A DNA stretch of 64,000 nt from Kroppenstedtia sanguinis (lineage in GTDB: Bacteria; Bacillota; Bacilli; Thermoactinomycetales; DSM-45169), in the NCBI RefSeq assembly GCF_050433445.1, contig NZ_JBNPXF010000014.1, forward strand, positions 1 to 64,000, read 5' to 3'. The notes beneath the pieces were generated by a model, which saw only the letters and a program-made list of their open reading frames with translations, did not search any database and was not told the origin of the DNA. This document shows, one piece after another, positions 43,543-53,375 of this stretch (within the stretch, counting starts at the first letter, position 1; the number at the start of each line of letters is the position of its first letter). The translations under genes and the position numbers were made by a program.

Positions 43543-44535
43543 TTACCACTTAGCCTTATATGGTACATAATTTTTTTCTTCTATGAGATGTTTCTGCAGT
43601 TTGTAGAGCTCCAGACGAATTAAACGGCGATTGGAAACACTCCGTCCCAAATCCCGGTGCTTGAAGGTTGTCTTTAATCGCTTGTCCCATTCAGTAATAA
43701 ATACCTTCTTCCCACGATCAGTCAAAAATGTCCCTCCTGCACGCCGATCAAAATCTTTCATAGTTATCATCTTTTTTGCTACAAGACTAAAAATTAGTCT
43801 ATCGACAAGTACTGGCTTGAATACTTCAGCCACATCTAAATTTAATGTGAACCGCCGAAAATTGGTTGCATGTAAAAAACCAATACGGGGATCCAGATGC
43901 GTTTTATATATTTCGCTCAAGACAGCAGTATAGAGCATGGTGTTGCCAAAACTCACAAGAGCATTCATTTCATTTTTGGGCGGCTGTTTTGACCTGTTTT
44001 CAAAAGTGAAATTTTCATTTTCTAAAATATGATCAAATGATTGATAGTAATAGCCCCTTATATTCCCTTCCAATGCCATTAACTCTTCAACTGTTGTACT
44101 CGTACTTATCATTTCTTGTAAAGGGGTGATGCTTTCTATGATTGAAGCGACGTTTTTCCCACGATTTTGGTAATACTTCATCACTTGCAAAATGTTATGG
44201 ACCGCGCCGTTAATAAAGGATTTCGCCAATTCCATCCTTTTTGCTTCATCCTGATAACTCATTGCCTGCTTTAAAATCATATAACCCGAATTGAGGTGCT
44301 CCCTGGGATAAAAGGAACCTGCATAATAACCGTAATGGTTAAAAATATGCAAGATGATCTCTTTCTGCGAAAGAAATTCAAGTAATCGTTTATTGAAATC
44401 AACTTCACCAAAAATCAGGATTTCCTGGGTATCCTCAACAGGAATATACTTGTTTCCCTCTTCCGTTTCCAACCGCAGGGTTTGATCTTTTCGTCTGAGA
44501 TTTCCATTTTGGAAAATATAAAGCGTTTTTTTCAC
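43543..44535 (-). CDS. cas1: Cas1 integrase, type I-B
   Basis: Metal-dependent endonuclease/integrase that inserts new spacers at the leader end of arrays. The 330-aa product has the N-terminal beta domain (TLYIFQNGNLRRKDQTLRLE) and the helical catalytic domain with the metal ligands expected at Glu156 (ALEGNIRGYYY), His222 (GFLHATNFRR) and Glu237 (LDVAEVFKP). The start is GTG after AGAGGTGA. It lies between cas4 and cas2. Confidence 0.97.
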   Translation of the reverse strand: MKKTLYIFQNGNLRRKDQTLRLETEEGNKYIPVEDTQEILIFGEVDFNKRLLEFLSQKEIILHIFNHYGYYAGSFYPREHLNSGYMILKQAMSYQDEAKRMELAKSFINGAVHNILQVMKYYQNRGKNVASIIESITPLQEMISTSTTVEELMALEGNIRGYYYQSFDHILENENFTFENRSKQPPKNEMNALVSFGNTMLYTAVLSEIYKTHLDPRIGFLHATNFRRFTLNLDVAEVFKPVLVDRLIFSLVAKKMITMKDFDRRAGGTFLTDRGKKVFITEWDKRLKTTFKHRDLGRSVSNRRLIRLELYKLQKHLIEEKNYVPYKAKW

Positions 44536-44551
44536 TTAGTCACCTCTTGTT

Positions 44552-45043
44552 TTATACCCAGCAGGATTCGTAATAGGCGCACTTCCCGCAGTATTTACAT
44601 TTGACAGGCGGGGGAGGTACTGGTTGCTTAGTGATCCTTTGAATGTGGTCGATAATTCGCTCTAATTCCTTCTCCCTATCTCCTGTCAAGCGAACAGTCT
44701 CTTTCCTTTTTTCTTTGGGAAATCTCAATTCTCCCCTTGCATTGACTCCTTTTTGTTTGAACTTGTACAAATAAAATAACAGTTGCATACGGGAACTCTG
44801 TTCAAATCGGGAAGATTTCTTCACTTCACTGATTACAAATTCTTCACCATCATGATGGATCAGGTCGACCCGAATGTTATCAATTGCAACTTCTTTTTTC
44901 TCCCTGGAATAAGACGTTTCCTGAACAAATCGTCCCATATCCAAATCCTCGTGATCCTGGTCTGCAATAATTTGGCGGGCCATCAACCATACTTCCCGGT
45001 GACAGATAAAATAGTACCAGACCAGCGTTCCTGTTACTTGCAC
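44552..45043 (-). CDS. cas4: Cas4 exonuclease, type I-B
   Basis: RecB-like nuclease that trims prespacers and helps to define PAM and orientation. The iron-sulfur ligands are Cys14 (ICHREVW) and the C-terminal Cys149, Cys152, Cys155 and Cys161 (one more than the four needed). Asp60 and the EVKK motif at 73-76 form the nuclease centre. The start is GTG, 10 bases after GGAAGAG. 163 aa. Confidence 0.95.
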   Translation of the reverse strand: MQVTGTLVWYYFICHREVWLMARQIIADQDHEDLDMGRFVQETSYSREKKEVAIDNIRVDLIHHDGEEFVISEVKKSSRFEQSSRMQLLFYLYKFKQKGVNARGELRFPKEKRKETVRLTGDREKELERIIDHIQRITKQPVPPPPVKCKYCGKCAYYESCWV

Positions 45044-45079
45044 AACACCACCACTCTTCCAAATGGTTACTACGCCTTC

Positions 45080-47530
45080 TTATAGCATCCACACATCTGC
45101 ATCTTCCGGATTACGGATAAATCCAGTGTCGTTTACCTTGTAATATTGACTGAGCAGTTCCTTCCGGAGTAAAAATACACCACCGTATACTTCCAAATTT
45201 TTAACGCGTTTCAATGGTGCAGAGATCACATAGGATTGAAATACACGTCGTAGTTTGAGATAGGCTTCTTTCCGTAACAACATCTCCGGCTGGGCCACAA
45301 CTTCTGTCATGTAACGTTCCCACACTTTTTCAGCCTTTTCATCCATTTGTACGAACAATGAGGCCATGTCCAACCGTTGTTCAATGAGCCTAAAGCGGGA
45401 AACAGATTCACTATTGTTTGGATTGTCCTGATCGTGGAAACGCAAGGATCGTACACCGTTCCAAATGTGACGTGAAATCGTTTGATTGGTTTTTTTCATT
45501 TTTTGCTTAAAATAAGACTCGATCCAGGGGTGAAAGTCACGTTCATGAATTACATCCTGGGTTATTCCTTCGATCGCAAGTTTGCGATGGATGGCACCAT
45601 AGACGAGAGTGCAGTCGCTTTTGGTCTCATTGCGCATCATCGGGAGCACAAACATTGTCCCTTGCGCACGTTGTCCATTCCGATTACCCCGTCCTGCCGC
45701 TTGCACTATACTATCGATCGGTGCAAGATCGCGGACGACGACATCAAAATCAAGATCAACTCCAGCTTCGACGACTTGTGTTGAGACGAGAACAATCGGT
45801 TCCCTGTTTTTTAAGTCATCCCCAATGGCTCGTAATCGCTTCATTCGCTCGTGTGGTGTAATATTTGTCGATAAATAATATATTTTTTGGCCACATATGT
45901 GTTTGGCTACTCGTTGATATATATTTATCGAGCTTTGCACCGTATTCAAAATGAGTAAATGCGACTTTTCTTCATCATACCGCTCTATAAAACGATCAAT
46001 CCATTCATCCTCGGACCAACCACCCCCATCCTCGGGAAGAATGGGAACGATCTTCATCCGATTAAGGGACTGAAAATATCTTTCCACCTTGTTTGACGGT
46101 AACCACTCCTGCGCTTCCCCTTTTTCGAAGATAAAAGGTTTTGTCGCTGTTAACAGCAAAATATAGCACCCCAACTGCTGCGATAAGTGTTTCAACATAT
46201 TATTGAGAAGTGGCCAATATTCAGCGGGAACATTCTGCACTTCGTCCAAGATGATAATACTTCCACACAGTTGGTGAATTTTCTTCAAATAGCGGTTTTT
46301 AAACCCGATCACACTGTGCAACAGCTGATAAAAAGTGGTGATGACAACTTCTGACTCCCAGCTCTCCATCAAAAGCAGTGAATCGGAAATCGGTTTATCT
46401 GCGTTGTTTTCCCTGTACGCAACTTCTGCCAGGTGATGATGTTTCAATAAGTAACGCTCTTCCGAACCATCGAAATCCGGAATATAACACAGGACCTCTC
46501 GTAGCTTATCGTAATTTTGCTCGATGATACTCGTGAAAGGCAAAGCGTAAATAATTCTCGCTTCATACCCCAGCTCCTTCTTAATCTCCTCACGCATCCC
46601 GAGAGCCACCGCAAAAGAAATCAATGTTTTACCTGTTCCAGTCGGAGAAGTTATCGTATAAAGACGTCTCTTCACATTAAATTGAGCAAGTTGGTCTATG
46701 GCTGTTTGCGAAAAATCGACACGCAAATGGTCAAGAGTGGTTTCCGGTTTTTTCTTAAAATGATCCGCCGCGTATCGATTTACCAAATCTGCAGGCAGGT
46801 GTCTTCTTTCCATAAAGGATAGGTTTGCGGCACTATGTTTGTCCCCGTCGATCAGTAAAGAAAAAAGCAGTTGTAAATAGAAAAACAGTTTGACTCTTAA
46901 GCTATTGTTCTCTGCTGACAGCTGTTCTTTCAATTGAACCAACATCCCGTATATTTCAAGAAGATGGTCACTGAAATCTTGGATACTGACAGCTACTCCA
47001 AGCATCGAGGCGTAATCACTCTCAATAATTTCCTGATAGGGGATTAAGCTATCAATCTGTTTTTTTAGTTGTTCGATTTTATCCCTGTGGCGGCTTACAT
47101 GCCCCAAAAATCGAGCCAGTTCTACATTGGTATCCTCTTCTTTGGGAATATCGTGCTCCAGAGATCCAAGATCACCATGATGATGAAGAACAACGAGAAA
47201 ACCTAGGAGTGGGGCATAACACCCCCACCCCTCCCTCAAACTATTTTTTTTCAATAACCATGCGGTCCACACCGCCGAAATGTAGGAATGGTGGTGCAAA
47301 TTCCCCTCTTTTTCACCGGTCAATAAATAGGTTTGAAAATAGGGTGTATATTTGCCGAAATCATGTCCATAGGCGTTGATACGGTGAATCTGTTTGAGCA
47401 ACTTCTCATCCTGGCTGTCCGGCAATGGGGACAAATAATCTGCGGAGTCTGCAACCTCCTGCAAATGTTGAACAAGTGGCTTCTTCCATTTTACTTCACC
47501 CTGTTTGTTTTTTTTGATATGGGAGTACAT
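45080..47530 (-). CDS. cas3: Cas3 helicase-nuclease, type I-B
   Basis: Degrades target DNA after Cascade binding. The 816-aa product has an N-terminal HD nuclease with HD ligands His22, His56-Asp57, His79-81 and the HHH cluster at 116-118, followed by an SF2 helicase with Walker A TSPTGTGKT (about 293-301), DEVQ (about 428) and the motif VI region AAGRGNRNG. VVEAGVDLDFD is motif V-like. Both domains are intact, so the protein should be active. The ATG follows TAGGTGA. Confidence 0.97.
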   Translation of the reverse strand: MYSHIKKNKQGEVKWKKPLVQHLQEVADSADYLSPLPDSQDEKLLKQIHRINAYGHDFGKYTPYFQTYLLTGEKEGNLHHHSYISAVWTAWLLKKNSLREGWGCYAPLLGFLVVLHHHGDLGSLEHDIPKEEDTNVELARFLGHVSRHRDKIEQLKKQIDSLIPYQEIIESDYASMLGVAVSIQDFSDHLLEIYGMLVQLKEQLSAENNSLRVKLFFYLQLLFSLLIDGDKHSAANLSFMERRHLPADLVNRYAADHFKKKPETTLDHLRVDFSQTAIDQLAQFNVKRRLYTITSPTGTGKTLISFAVALGMREEIKKELGYEARIIYALPFTSIIEQNYDKLREVLCYIPDFDGSEERYLLKHHHLAEVAYRENNADKPISDSLLLMESWESEVVITTFYQLLHSVIGFKNRYLKKIHQLCGSIIILDEVQNVPAEYWPLLNNMLKHLSQQLGCYILLLTATKPFIFEKGEAQEWLPSNKVERYFQSLNRMKIVPILPEDGGGWSEDEWIDRFIERYDEEKSHLLILNTVQSSINIYQRVAKHICGQKIYYLSTNITPHERMKRLRAIGDDLKNREPIVLVSTQVVEAGVDLDFDVVVRDLAPIDSIVQAAGRGNRNGQRAQGTMFVLPMMRNETKSDCTLVYGAIHRKLAIEGITQDVIHERDFHPWIESYFKQKMKKTNQTISRHIWNGVRSLRFHDQDNPNNSESVSRFRLIEQRLDMASLFVQMDEKAEKVWERYMTEVVAQPEMLLRKEAYLKLRRVFQSYVISAPLKRVKNLEVYGGVFLLRKELLSQYYKVNDTGFIRNPEDADVWML

Positions 47531-47545
47531 GATCGTTCACCTACC

Positions 47546-48319
47546 CTACATCCACATGATGTTCTTCTTTGTTCCGTCCAACTCAATACAGGTCACAGGA
47601 TGGCGAAATGTACCGGAAATAGACTTGCCTTGTTGCTCAAAAATATATTGTTCAGTTTCCGTAAGCTGACGGTTTCCCGAAAAATGCCGCGGCATACGTT
47701 CTTTCAAATATTGACGAGTCCCCCATAAGTCCAACTCCAATCCTTTCGGTTCAACGCCAGACATCGAACACACCGAATGTATCTCCGTCTGTGTTCCCGA
47801 CGGCAGTTCGCTGATTTTTTCTCCATCAATCCAAGCTTCATACTCCAACTGAGAACTGAATTCACTTAATCCAAAGCAAGGCGGATAATAAAAGGACCCT
47901 GTTTGTGCCCGATGTTGCCACTCGCGCATGATATTGAGATCCCGATGACGTATAAACAGGCGGTAGCAGACCCGGCTGTACCCATGTTTTTTTGAATGAC
48001 GGCTCAAAATAATTTCCAGTGGAATTTGGGTTGAACCACTCGAGCGGTTCAAATCCTTTGCAGATTTGGCAAAAATGTAATTCACCGTTTGCGAAATCTT
48101 CCTGACGGGTGCCACCAATTCCACAGCACAATAGAAATCCTCGGGATCAAAGCGGTCATAATACGTATCCCGCTCATATCCGACAATGCCGGATAACATA
48201 CCCATGATGACTGTTCTTGGGGGAAAGGCATAACTAAGTGACGATGAGTTGGTATAAAATTTCCGGAAATGAGCCATTGCTCCCCACCACTTCAATACTA
48301 GGATCGGTTGTGTTTGCAC
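47546..48319 (-). CDS. cas5: Cas5, type I-B Cascade subunit
   Basis: Caps the 5' handle of the crRNA in Cascade. The 257-aa RAMP protein begins LVLKWWGAMAHFRKFYTNSSSLSYAFPPRTVIMGMLSGIVG, the Cas5 N-terminal pattern, in which the first strand and the PPRT...G loop contact RNA. GTG start after GGGGGGAGG. It directly follows cas7. Confidence 0.93.
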   Translation of the reverse strand: MQTQPILVLKWWGAMAHFRKFYTNSSSLSYAFPPRTVIMGMLSGIVGYERDTYYDRFDPEDFYCAVELVAPVRKISQTVNYIFAKSAKDLNRSSGSTQIPLEIILSRHSKKHGYSRVCYRLFIRHRDLNIMREWQHRAQTGSFYYPPCFGLSEFSSQLEYEAWIDGEKISELPSGTQTEIHSVCSMSGVEPKGLELDLWGTRQYLKERMPRHFSGNRQLTETEQYIFEQQGKSISGTFRHPVTCIELDGTKKNIMWM

Positions 48320-48331
48320 CGTCCTCCCCCC

Positions 48332-49273
48332 TTAAACATCAAGCAGGTGCATCAGGTCATTCAGTTCCGATCCCAATACTTCCTCCAACGTTCCCTGACC
48401 GTTTGCACTAACAAGTTGCAGTTTGGAGTCATGCCAATAATGAATCCTGTGGATTTGTTGCTTGTGATCCACCAATTTTTGACGCAATTCCTCCATTTGG
48501 AGTTCGTATTGATTGATCTCCCGGATTTTAGGATCTTCCAAGTTGGGAATCAAATCCCGCAGATCACCAAGAACCAATTGATCATTAACATATTCCACGC
48601 GTATGTACAAACGCGGGTACTGACCGATTTTACTGCGGGTCGCCTGGGTCGGAATCGATCGGACTATTGCTTGATCCAGCAGACTAATATCGGCTTCCTT
48701 CAGCCTTGTATGTGCAGCCCGCCGACCGCTGATAATTCCGTGAAAAGCGATCAGCGAGTAGTACAGGCGGTAATCGTTTCCCATAGTACCACGTTCGTTG
48801 CTGCTTTCTGAACTAAAGTGAGATGTAATTTTACTCGAATCGACCAAACTGACCGGGTTGAGTGAGTAGCCCCAATTAAATTGTACCGGGCCAGTAAATG
48901 TCAACGACGATCCTTTACCCGATTCCGCTTTAATCGGCATCGTTGCCCCGAACAGCCGAACATCCAACAATTGATCCAACATCCACTCAATTTGTTCGGT
49001 ATCCAATTTTTTGATATTCACTTTACCGTCATACTCTTCAAACAGATTCTCCAGGCGAGCTGTAGCATTCACCGTTTTGTTTTCGATGTTCGCAACAAAG
49101 ATCTCTTGCCCAGCATCTTGCAAAAAGTTACGCAGATATCGCTTTAGGCGTACATCACTCACTAGATTGCGCGACGTTTCATAATCCATGCGCGGACGGT
49201 TTTCATCATCTGCATCACCGTTGGGATTCGTCAACTTCGCATCATACAAAAACAACAAATCGCTATTGTTCAT
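48332..49273 (-). CDS. cas7: Cas7 (Csh2 family), type I-B Cascade backbone
   Basis: Polymerises along the crRNA spacer to form the Cascade backbone. The 313-aa product starts with DLLFLYDAKLTNPNGDADDENRPRMDYETSRNLVSDVRLKRYLR, a clear Csh2/Cas7b signature. The start at 49273 follows GGAGGAGG; an upstream in-frame codon at 49294 lies inside that ribosome site. Between cas8b and cas5. Confidence 0.95.
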   Translation of the reverse strand: MNNSDLLFLYDAKLTNPNGDADDENRPRMDYETSRNLVSDVRLKRYLRNFLQDAGQEIFVANIENKTVNATARLENLFEEYDGKVNIKKLDTEQIEWMLDQLLDVRLFGATMPIKAESGKGSSLTFTGPVQFNWGYSLNPVSLVDSSKITSHFSSESSNERGTMGNDYRLYYSLIAFHGIISGRRAAHTRLKEADISLLDQAIVRSIPTQATRSKIGQYPRLYIRVEYVNDQLVLGDLRDLIPNLEDPKIREINQYELQMEELRQKLVDHKQQIHRIHYWHDSKLQLVSANGQGTLEEVLGSELNDLMHLLDV

Positions 49274-49310
49274 TTGCTTTTCCTCCTCCTGCAAAAAATA
49301 CAGTATTATT

Positions 49311-51257
49311 TCATATAGACTTACGCTCTACGATTTCTTCTGCTCTTTCCAAACCCAATCGTCTTGTTCCCAGCGCGTAACCGGACAATACATAGAACAC
49401 ATTTTCTTGATCGGACAGATCCCACCGTTTCAGATTTTTGTGCAACAGCATGGTATGATCCGCATACATTTTTTCATTTGCCGGATATAAGGCTTTATAC
49501 TGCTTTATCTTAGCAAACACATCCGTGCTGAGTCGTTGCAACTTTCCGGGGTTCATTCCTTGATAATTCAACTTATCAAGGATCGGTTTTGATGTAAGAT
49601 TGTGATCATACTGCTTTCGCGCCACCTGATTGATCAGCATTCCCAACAGAATCAACGATGTTTGACTTTCACTATAGCCCATTTTCTGAATGAAATCCTT
49701 TAATTCATCCTTGACAGTCAACAAGGAAACATCCATGGCTTCTCCTCCTCTTAAAACACAAGCCATTTCAAGATATTTCAGGAACAACAGCCCTTTCAAC
49801 AGTCCAATAATCATAGCATAATCCCGATTGTTACCGAGAGGCGCCGATAGCTGATAAGCTCCTGTCTGTTCGAAGCGGTAAACTTTCGCTAATTCGAGCA
49901 ACTTAGAAACTAGGACACGCTTCTCAATCGGTTTTTTAGCAAAAATTGCATCGTACAGTTGCAACAGATTTCGATACTCAACCAGTTGACCCTGACTTTC
50001 CTTCAGCGGAAACAACCAATAGATCTGCCTAAAGTCGATAGTCATCCAATCGCTGCGCTCTTGTTCATTCCAACTTCGAAAATACCTTTTTCCCAATTCA
50101 TCCACATCAAAGGTGATCTGTTGCAGGCGTACTAATCTTGAAGGGGAAACATCTTTTATCAACTTAATTACACGGAACTCGTTCTGTTGCTTAATGTAGA
50201 AGAGAAAATGCAACGTAAATTGATTGTTTAGCTGTGACTGATGCCAAGTGTCTTTCAGTAGCTTTGCGTCCATCTCATATGCAGCTTTCATATCCAGAAC
50301 GGCCCGTCCCTGATTGACTGCATCGTGCCCCCACTTACCGGAAAGCATCCTGTCGTTGTCAAACAAGATTTCCGGGATGATATAAAGAGATAACCTCCCA
50401 ATCCGAGCCGAGAATTCCCCCATTACCCGCATCTCACCAAGTATTATTTCACGATGACAGGTTCGGCACAGCTGAAAGTTGCGCGAGAAATCCTTGGAAA
50501 CGCCACTTGCAAAATTGATTTTATCGGTTATATAGCTTTTGAACTTTAATTTGCTTGTGTCATCTGTAACAGAGGTCATTTCATTGCACAAAGAACATTT
50601 TCCTTTTTTTGCTCGTTCAAAAGCAACTTCTTTTAATTGCCACGCCAGCTGACGGTATTGTTCGCTTCGTTGGGGAAATTCACCATTTACGGAAAGTACC
50701 CAAAGCGCAACATCTTTTGATTTAACCTCCAACTGTTTCTCAACTGCTTGATTCAGCTCTTTCACCACAAGGGAAATAATTTTCTTCTCATCTCCCTGCG
50801 CTTCTTCCATCAATGCTTCCATCGTGGTTCCGCCCAGATACTTAACATCCAAGACATAACGATAACGGGCTTTCATGCCTTGTTTATCTCCTGTATCATA
50901 AAAAAAATCTTGCTTAACCTGAGCTAATCGGTCCTTCCATTCACAGTCCGGAAGCCTTCTTATAAGTGCGTACAAGGCTTGTGAGACGATATAATCCGGG
51001 CGTGTGCCAGTCAGCATCCACTGTTCGCTACTCGGTCCATCTGCTGTTCCGATGTGGAAATATTGATAGGAGGAATCGATAGTCATCGGTTCCACATCAA
51101 GGGAAAACGTTTGGGTAGTCAAATCAAAGTCAAGGAAGACAACATAGTCCGATCGTCCTTCTTGAGTTCCTGCCACCTGCATAACAAGTGCATCGGCCTG
51201 TTCTTGTTGTGTTAGTTTGGCCATCGGTTCACCCAGCTTGCGAACGGCTTCGATCAA
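49311..51257 (-). CDS. cas8b: Cas8b (Csh1 family), type I-B large subunit
   Basis: Large Cascade subunit that recognises the PAM and recruits Cas3. A zinc ribbon is formed by CSLCNE and, about 45 residues later, CRTCHREI, the arrangement expected in Csh1 proteins. Otherwise sequence conservation is low, as usual for Cas8. The TTG at 51257 lies 8 bases after AAGAAGG; the longer frame to 51323 would overlap cas6 by 50 bases without a ribosome site. About 648 aa. Confidence 0.92.
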   Translation of the reverse strand: MIEAVRKLGEPMAKLTQQEQADALVMQVAGTQEGRSDYVVFLDFDLTTQTFSLDVEPMTIDSSYQYFHIGTADGPSSEQWMLTGTRPDYIVSQALYALIRRLPDCEWKDRLAQVKQDFFYDTGDKQGMKARYRYVLDVKYLGGTTMEALMEEAQGDEKKIISLVVKELNQAVEKQLEVKSKDVALWVLSVNGEFPQRSEQYRQLAWQLKEVAFERAKKGKCSLCNEMTSVTDDTSKLKFKSYITDKINFASGVSKDFSRNFQLCRTCHREIILGEMRVMGEFSARIGRLSLYIIPEILFDNDRMLSGKWGHDAVNQGRAVLDMKAAYEMDAKLLKDTWHQSQLNNQFTLHFLFYIKQQNEFRVIKLIKDVSPSRLVRLQQITFDVDELGKRYFRSWNEQERSDWMTIDFRQIYWLFPLKESQGQLVEYRNLLQLYDAIFAKKPIEKRVLVSKLLELAKVYRFEQTGAYQLSAPLGNNRDYAMIIGLLKGLLFLKYLEMACVLRGGEAMDVSLLTVKDELKDFIQKMGYSESQTSLILLGMLINQVARKQYDHNLTSKPILDKLNYQGMNPGKLQRLSTDVFAKIKQYKALYPANEKMYADHTMLLHKNLKRWDLSDQENVFYVLSGYALGTRRLGLERAEEIVERKSI

Positions 51258-51273
51258 TGAGTTCACCTTCTTA

Positions 51274-52020
51274 CTAAATTTCGATACAGCCAAAACCTTG
51301 TGACGATTTGGCGCCGACACCAACCTTCAGTGCAAACTGAATTAACTCCGGGGACCCTGTACATAGAAATTCCCCCTTCCAACCTTTAATTATGAAGCGC
51401 TTAAACTTCACAGTCTCCGGCCGTTGTTTTATGCGGACGGGAGAAATTGAAAAAGAATTATTCTCCGGTTCCGTTCCATGAAGAGCCACATATTTTTTTA
51501 TAAGGTTTTGTTGTATAAGCGCAGAAAAGGCTTGGTCTTCACAATGATAGTAATGAGTCCTTTTGTTACGATTTTCGTCAATAATCGTGGTATACATAGT
51601 GATCGGGGAAAGAGTCCGTACAAGAGTCGGTGATGTTACATTGGGTATCGCTTCTGTATAGAGAGACTCCAAATGTACCTTTTGGTCGTACCATTTGAAC
51701 TGATTTTGTTTCAATAAAGTCGTCATTAAATCACGAATAAATGATTCCGTGGCAGCAGTTACAACCCAGGTGACCGGTGATCGAAAACAGATCACTCCCC
51801 GCTTTCTGTCTACAATGTATGTACTGTCCAATCTAGAAAAAGTGAACCCTTTAAACTTGCGTTTCTCAAACGAGTACCCCTGCTCATGAAGAAAATCCCG
51901 ATACTGATCATCACTGATATTACGGTACAAAAAGGATTGCAACATGTGATTGTGATCGATCGGAAGTTCAATCGTCCCGTCTTGTTTCGAAAACGTCATC
52001 ACCAATTTCAATTGATTCAC
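51274..52020 (-). CDS. cas6: Cas6 pre-crRNA endoribonuclease
   Basis: Cuts the repeat RNA 8 bases before each spacer, leaving the handle ATTGAAAC. The 248-aa double-RAMP protein ends with the glycine-rich motif (GVGAKSSQGFGCIEI). A candidate catalytic His lies in DHNHMLQSFLYRNIS (residues 22-36). As the only Cas6 in the window, it probably processes RNA for both the I-B and III-B complexes. First gene of the cas operon. Confidence 0.94.
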   Translation of the reverse strand: MNQLKLVMTFSKQDGTIELPIDHNHMLQSFLYRNISDDQYRDFLHEQGYSFEKRKFKGFTFSRLDSTYIVDRKRGVICFRSPVTWVVTAATESFIRDLMTTLLKQNQFKWYDQKVHLESLYTEAIPNVTSPTLVRTLSPITMYTTIIDENRNKRTHYYHCEDQAFSALIQQNLIKKYVALHGTEPENNSFSISPVRIKQRPETVKFKRFIIKGWKGEFLCTGSPELIQFALKVGVGAKSSQGFGCIEI

Positions 52021-52400
52021 CCCCTAAACTGGTGGATTAATTTATTACTATAATAGACCTAATAAGAGAATAATACATACCGTTTGGATAATCAATGTCC
52101 ATATACCATTTTTTGCGATTGACACATATACTCCGGATACATTCAACTGGTTTACAGAAAAACTGGGTGGTTGGCAGTGAATTCAAAAGCAAAACCCGCC
52201 ACACCACCCTGCCGGATTTCACATCAATAAGACACCTGATCTTCATTTTTCACTTTCTTAAGTCCAATTAATCAAACAATTAAAATAATTATCGTGAATA
52301 ATCCCTACAAGATAATTATGCTATCACCCTTTTATGAACATCCTGAGGTCTTTTGAAAATATTATCCAATCGTGCTTACTATCGGATTAAAATATATGTC
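52021..52400 (-). promoter_or_regulatory. Upstream region of the cas operon
   Basis: This AT-rich 380-base gap between cas6 and array 4 holds a possible promoter at 52054-52104 (TTGATT, 17 bases, TATTCT; or an alternative TATTAT nearby). A 9-base inverted repeat ATAATTATC (52285-52293) / GATAATTAT (52311-52319) lies further upstream and could be an operator. A 69-codon frame at 52037-52246 has no homology that I recognise. Promoter assignment is tentative. Confidence 0.4.
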
Positions 52401-53159
52401 CCCATGATTCCTCAGAGGTAGATTGTAAACAAACAGTGGGGAGGGTGCGATAGCATACGGTGCTCTAGTTTCAATCCCTCATAGGTAAGCTCTAAACGAG
52501 TGGACTCTCCTCTTTGAGAAATTCCGGAATCGCGTTTCAATCCCTCATAGGTAAGCTCTAAACTCTCAAACTGAAGCAGGAACAGGCTGAGGCGGCGGAG
52601 TTTCAATCCCTCATAGGTAAGCTCTAAACCTGACTTCCGCTTGAAGCTCTCGTACGAGACCCTTGTTTCAATCCCTCATAGGTAAGCTCTAAACCCAAAT
52701 TTCCTCGATATTCTCACTTGCTTTCATTGTGTTTCAATCCCTCATAGGTAAGCTCTAAACCAGCGTTGCGATCTCTAGCAGCATGAAAGCTTGAGCGTTT
52801 CAATCCCTCATAGGTAAGCTCTAAACGGATGATCGAATTTCCAACAAGAGTCATATACAATCCAGTTTCAATCCCTCATAGGTAAGCTCTAAACGGCATC
52901 ACCTCCTATTTATCGGAAACTAGTGCCGTTGTTTCAATCCCTCATAGGTAAGCTCTAAACGTGACGAAAAACATCAAAGTATCCGGATGCGCATTCAGTT
53001 TCAATCCCTCATAGGTAAGCTCTAAACTTCCTCTTTCACCGCCCCGCCTCCTCTGCCAATCTCAGTTTCAATCCCTCATAGGTAAGCTCTAAACGCTTCA
53101 GCCTGGTCGGGGTCAATGCCCAGCCCCAAGTTTCAATCCCTCATAGGTAAGCTCTAAAC
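52401..53159 (-). CRISPR. CRISPR array 4 (12 repeats incl. 1 degenerate)
   Basis: The repeat differs from all others: GTTTCAATCCCTCATAGG then TAAGCTCTAAAC. Eleven identical repeats start at 52468, 52534, 52600, 52665, 52731, 52797, 52865, 52931, 52998, 53065 and 53130, plus a decayed distal repeat at 52401-52430. Eleven intervals of 35-38 bases. The leader lies to the right, so it is read on the minus strand toward the cas operon promoter region. Confidence 0.98.
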
Positions 53160-53375
53160 CCATTTTACCCGCATACCCATCGGCTTTTCAAGTTCCAGTT
53201 CAAACTCCGGTTTCCGATGAATTTTCGCTGGTGATCTCCGAAACCTTTGATAGAATCACCTTAATCATCAAATAACAAATGTCGTCGGTCCCCAGGGGTT
53301 TTTGCACGACTGGAGATCGACGACATTTTAATTGCATTATAAAGGGACGCCTTTGTAACTCATGGGATCGATAAG
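53160..53375 (-). promoter_or_regulatory. Leader of array 4
   Basis: It starts CCATTTTACCCGC and shares the leader design: TTGAAA, 18 bases, TAAAAT next to the first repeat, and the hairpin at 53277-53328. The stretch after the hairpin (AAAGGGACGCC...AACTCATGGGATCGA) resembles the part of leader 3 beyond its hairpin. It runs up to the decayed end repeat of array 5. Confidence 0.85.
53277..53328. repeat. Leader hairpin motif, copy 4
   Basis: Arms AAATGTCGTCGGTC / GATCGACGACATTT around CCCAGGGGTTTTTGCACGAC, as in copies 1 and 2. Confidence 0.85.

Noticed and set aside
52037..52246. 69-codon minus-strand frame upstream of cas6
   Set aside because: It covers the likely cas promoter region, has no recognisable family and a weak start context.
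52412..52606. 64-codon frame within array 4 with internal repeated peptide
   Set aside because: The repeated peptide is the translated CRISPR repeat, not a repeat protein.
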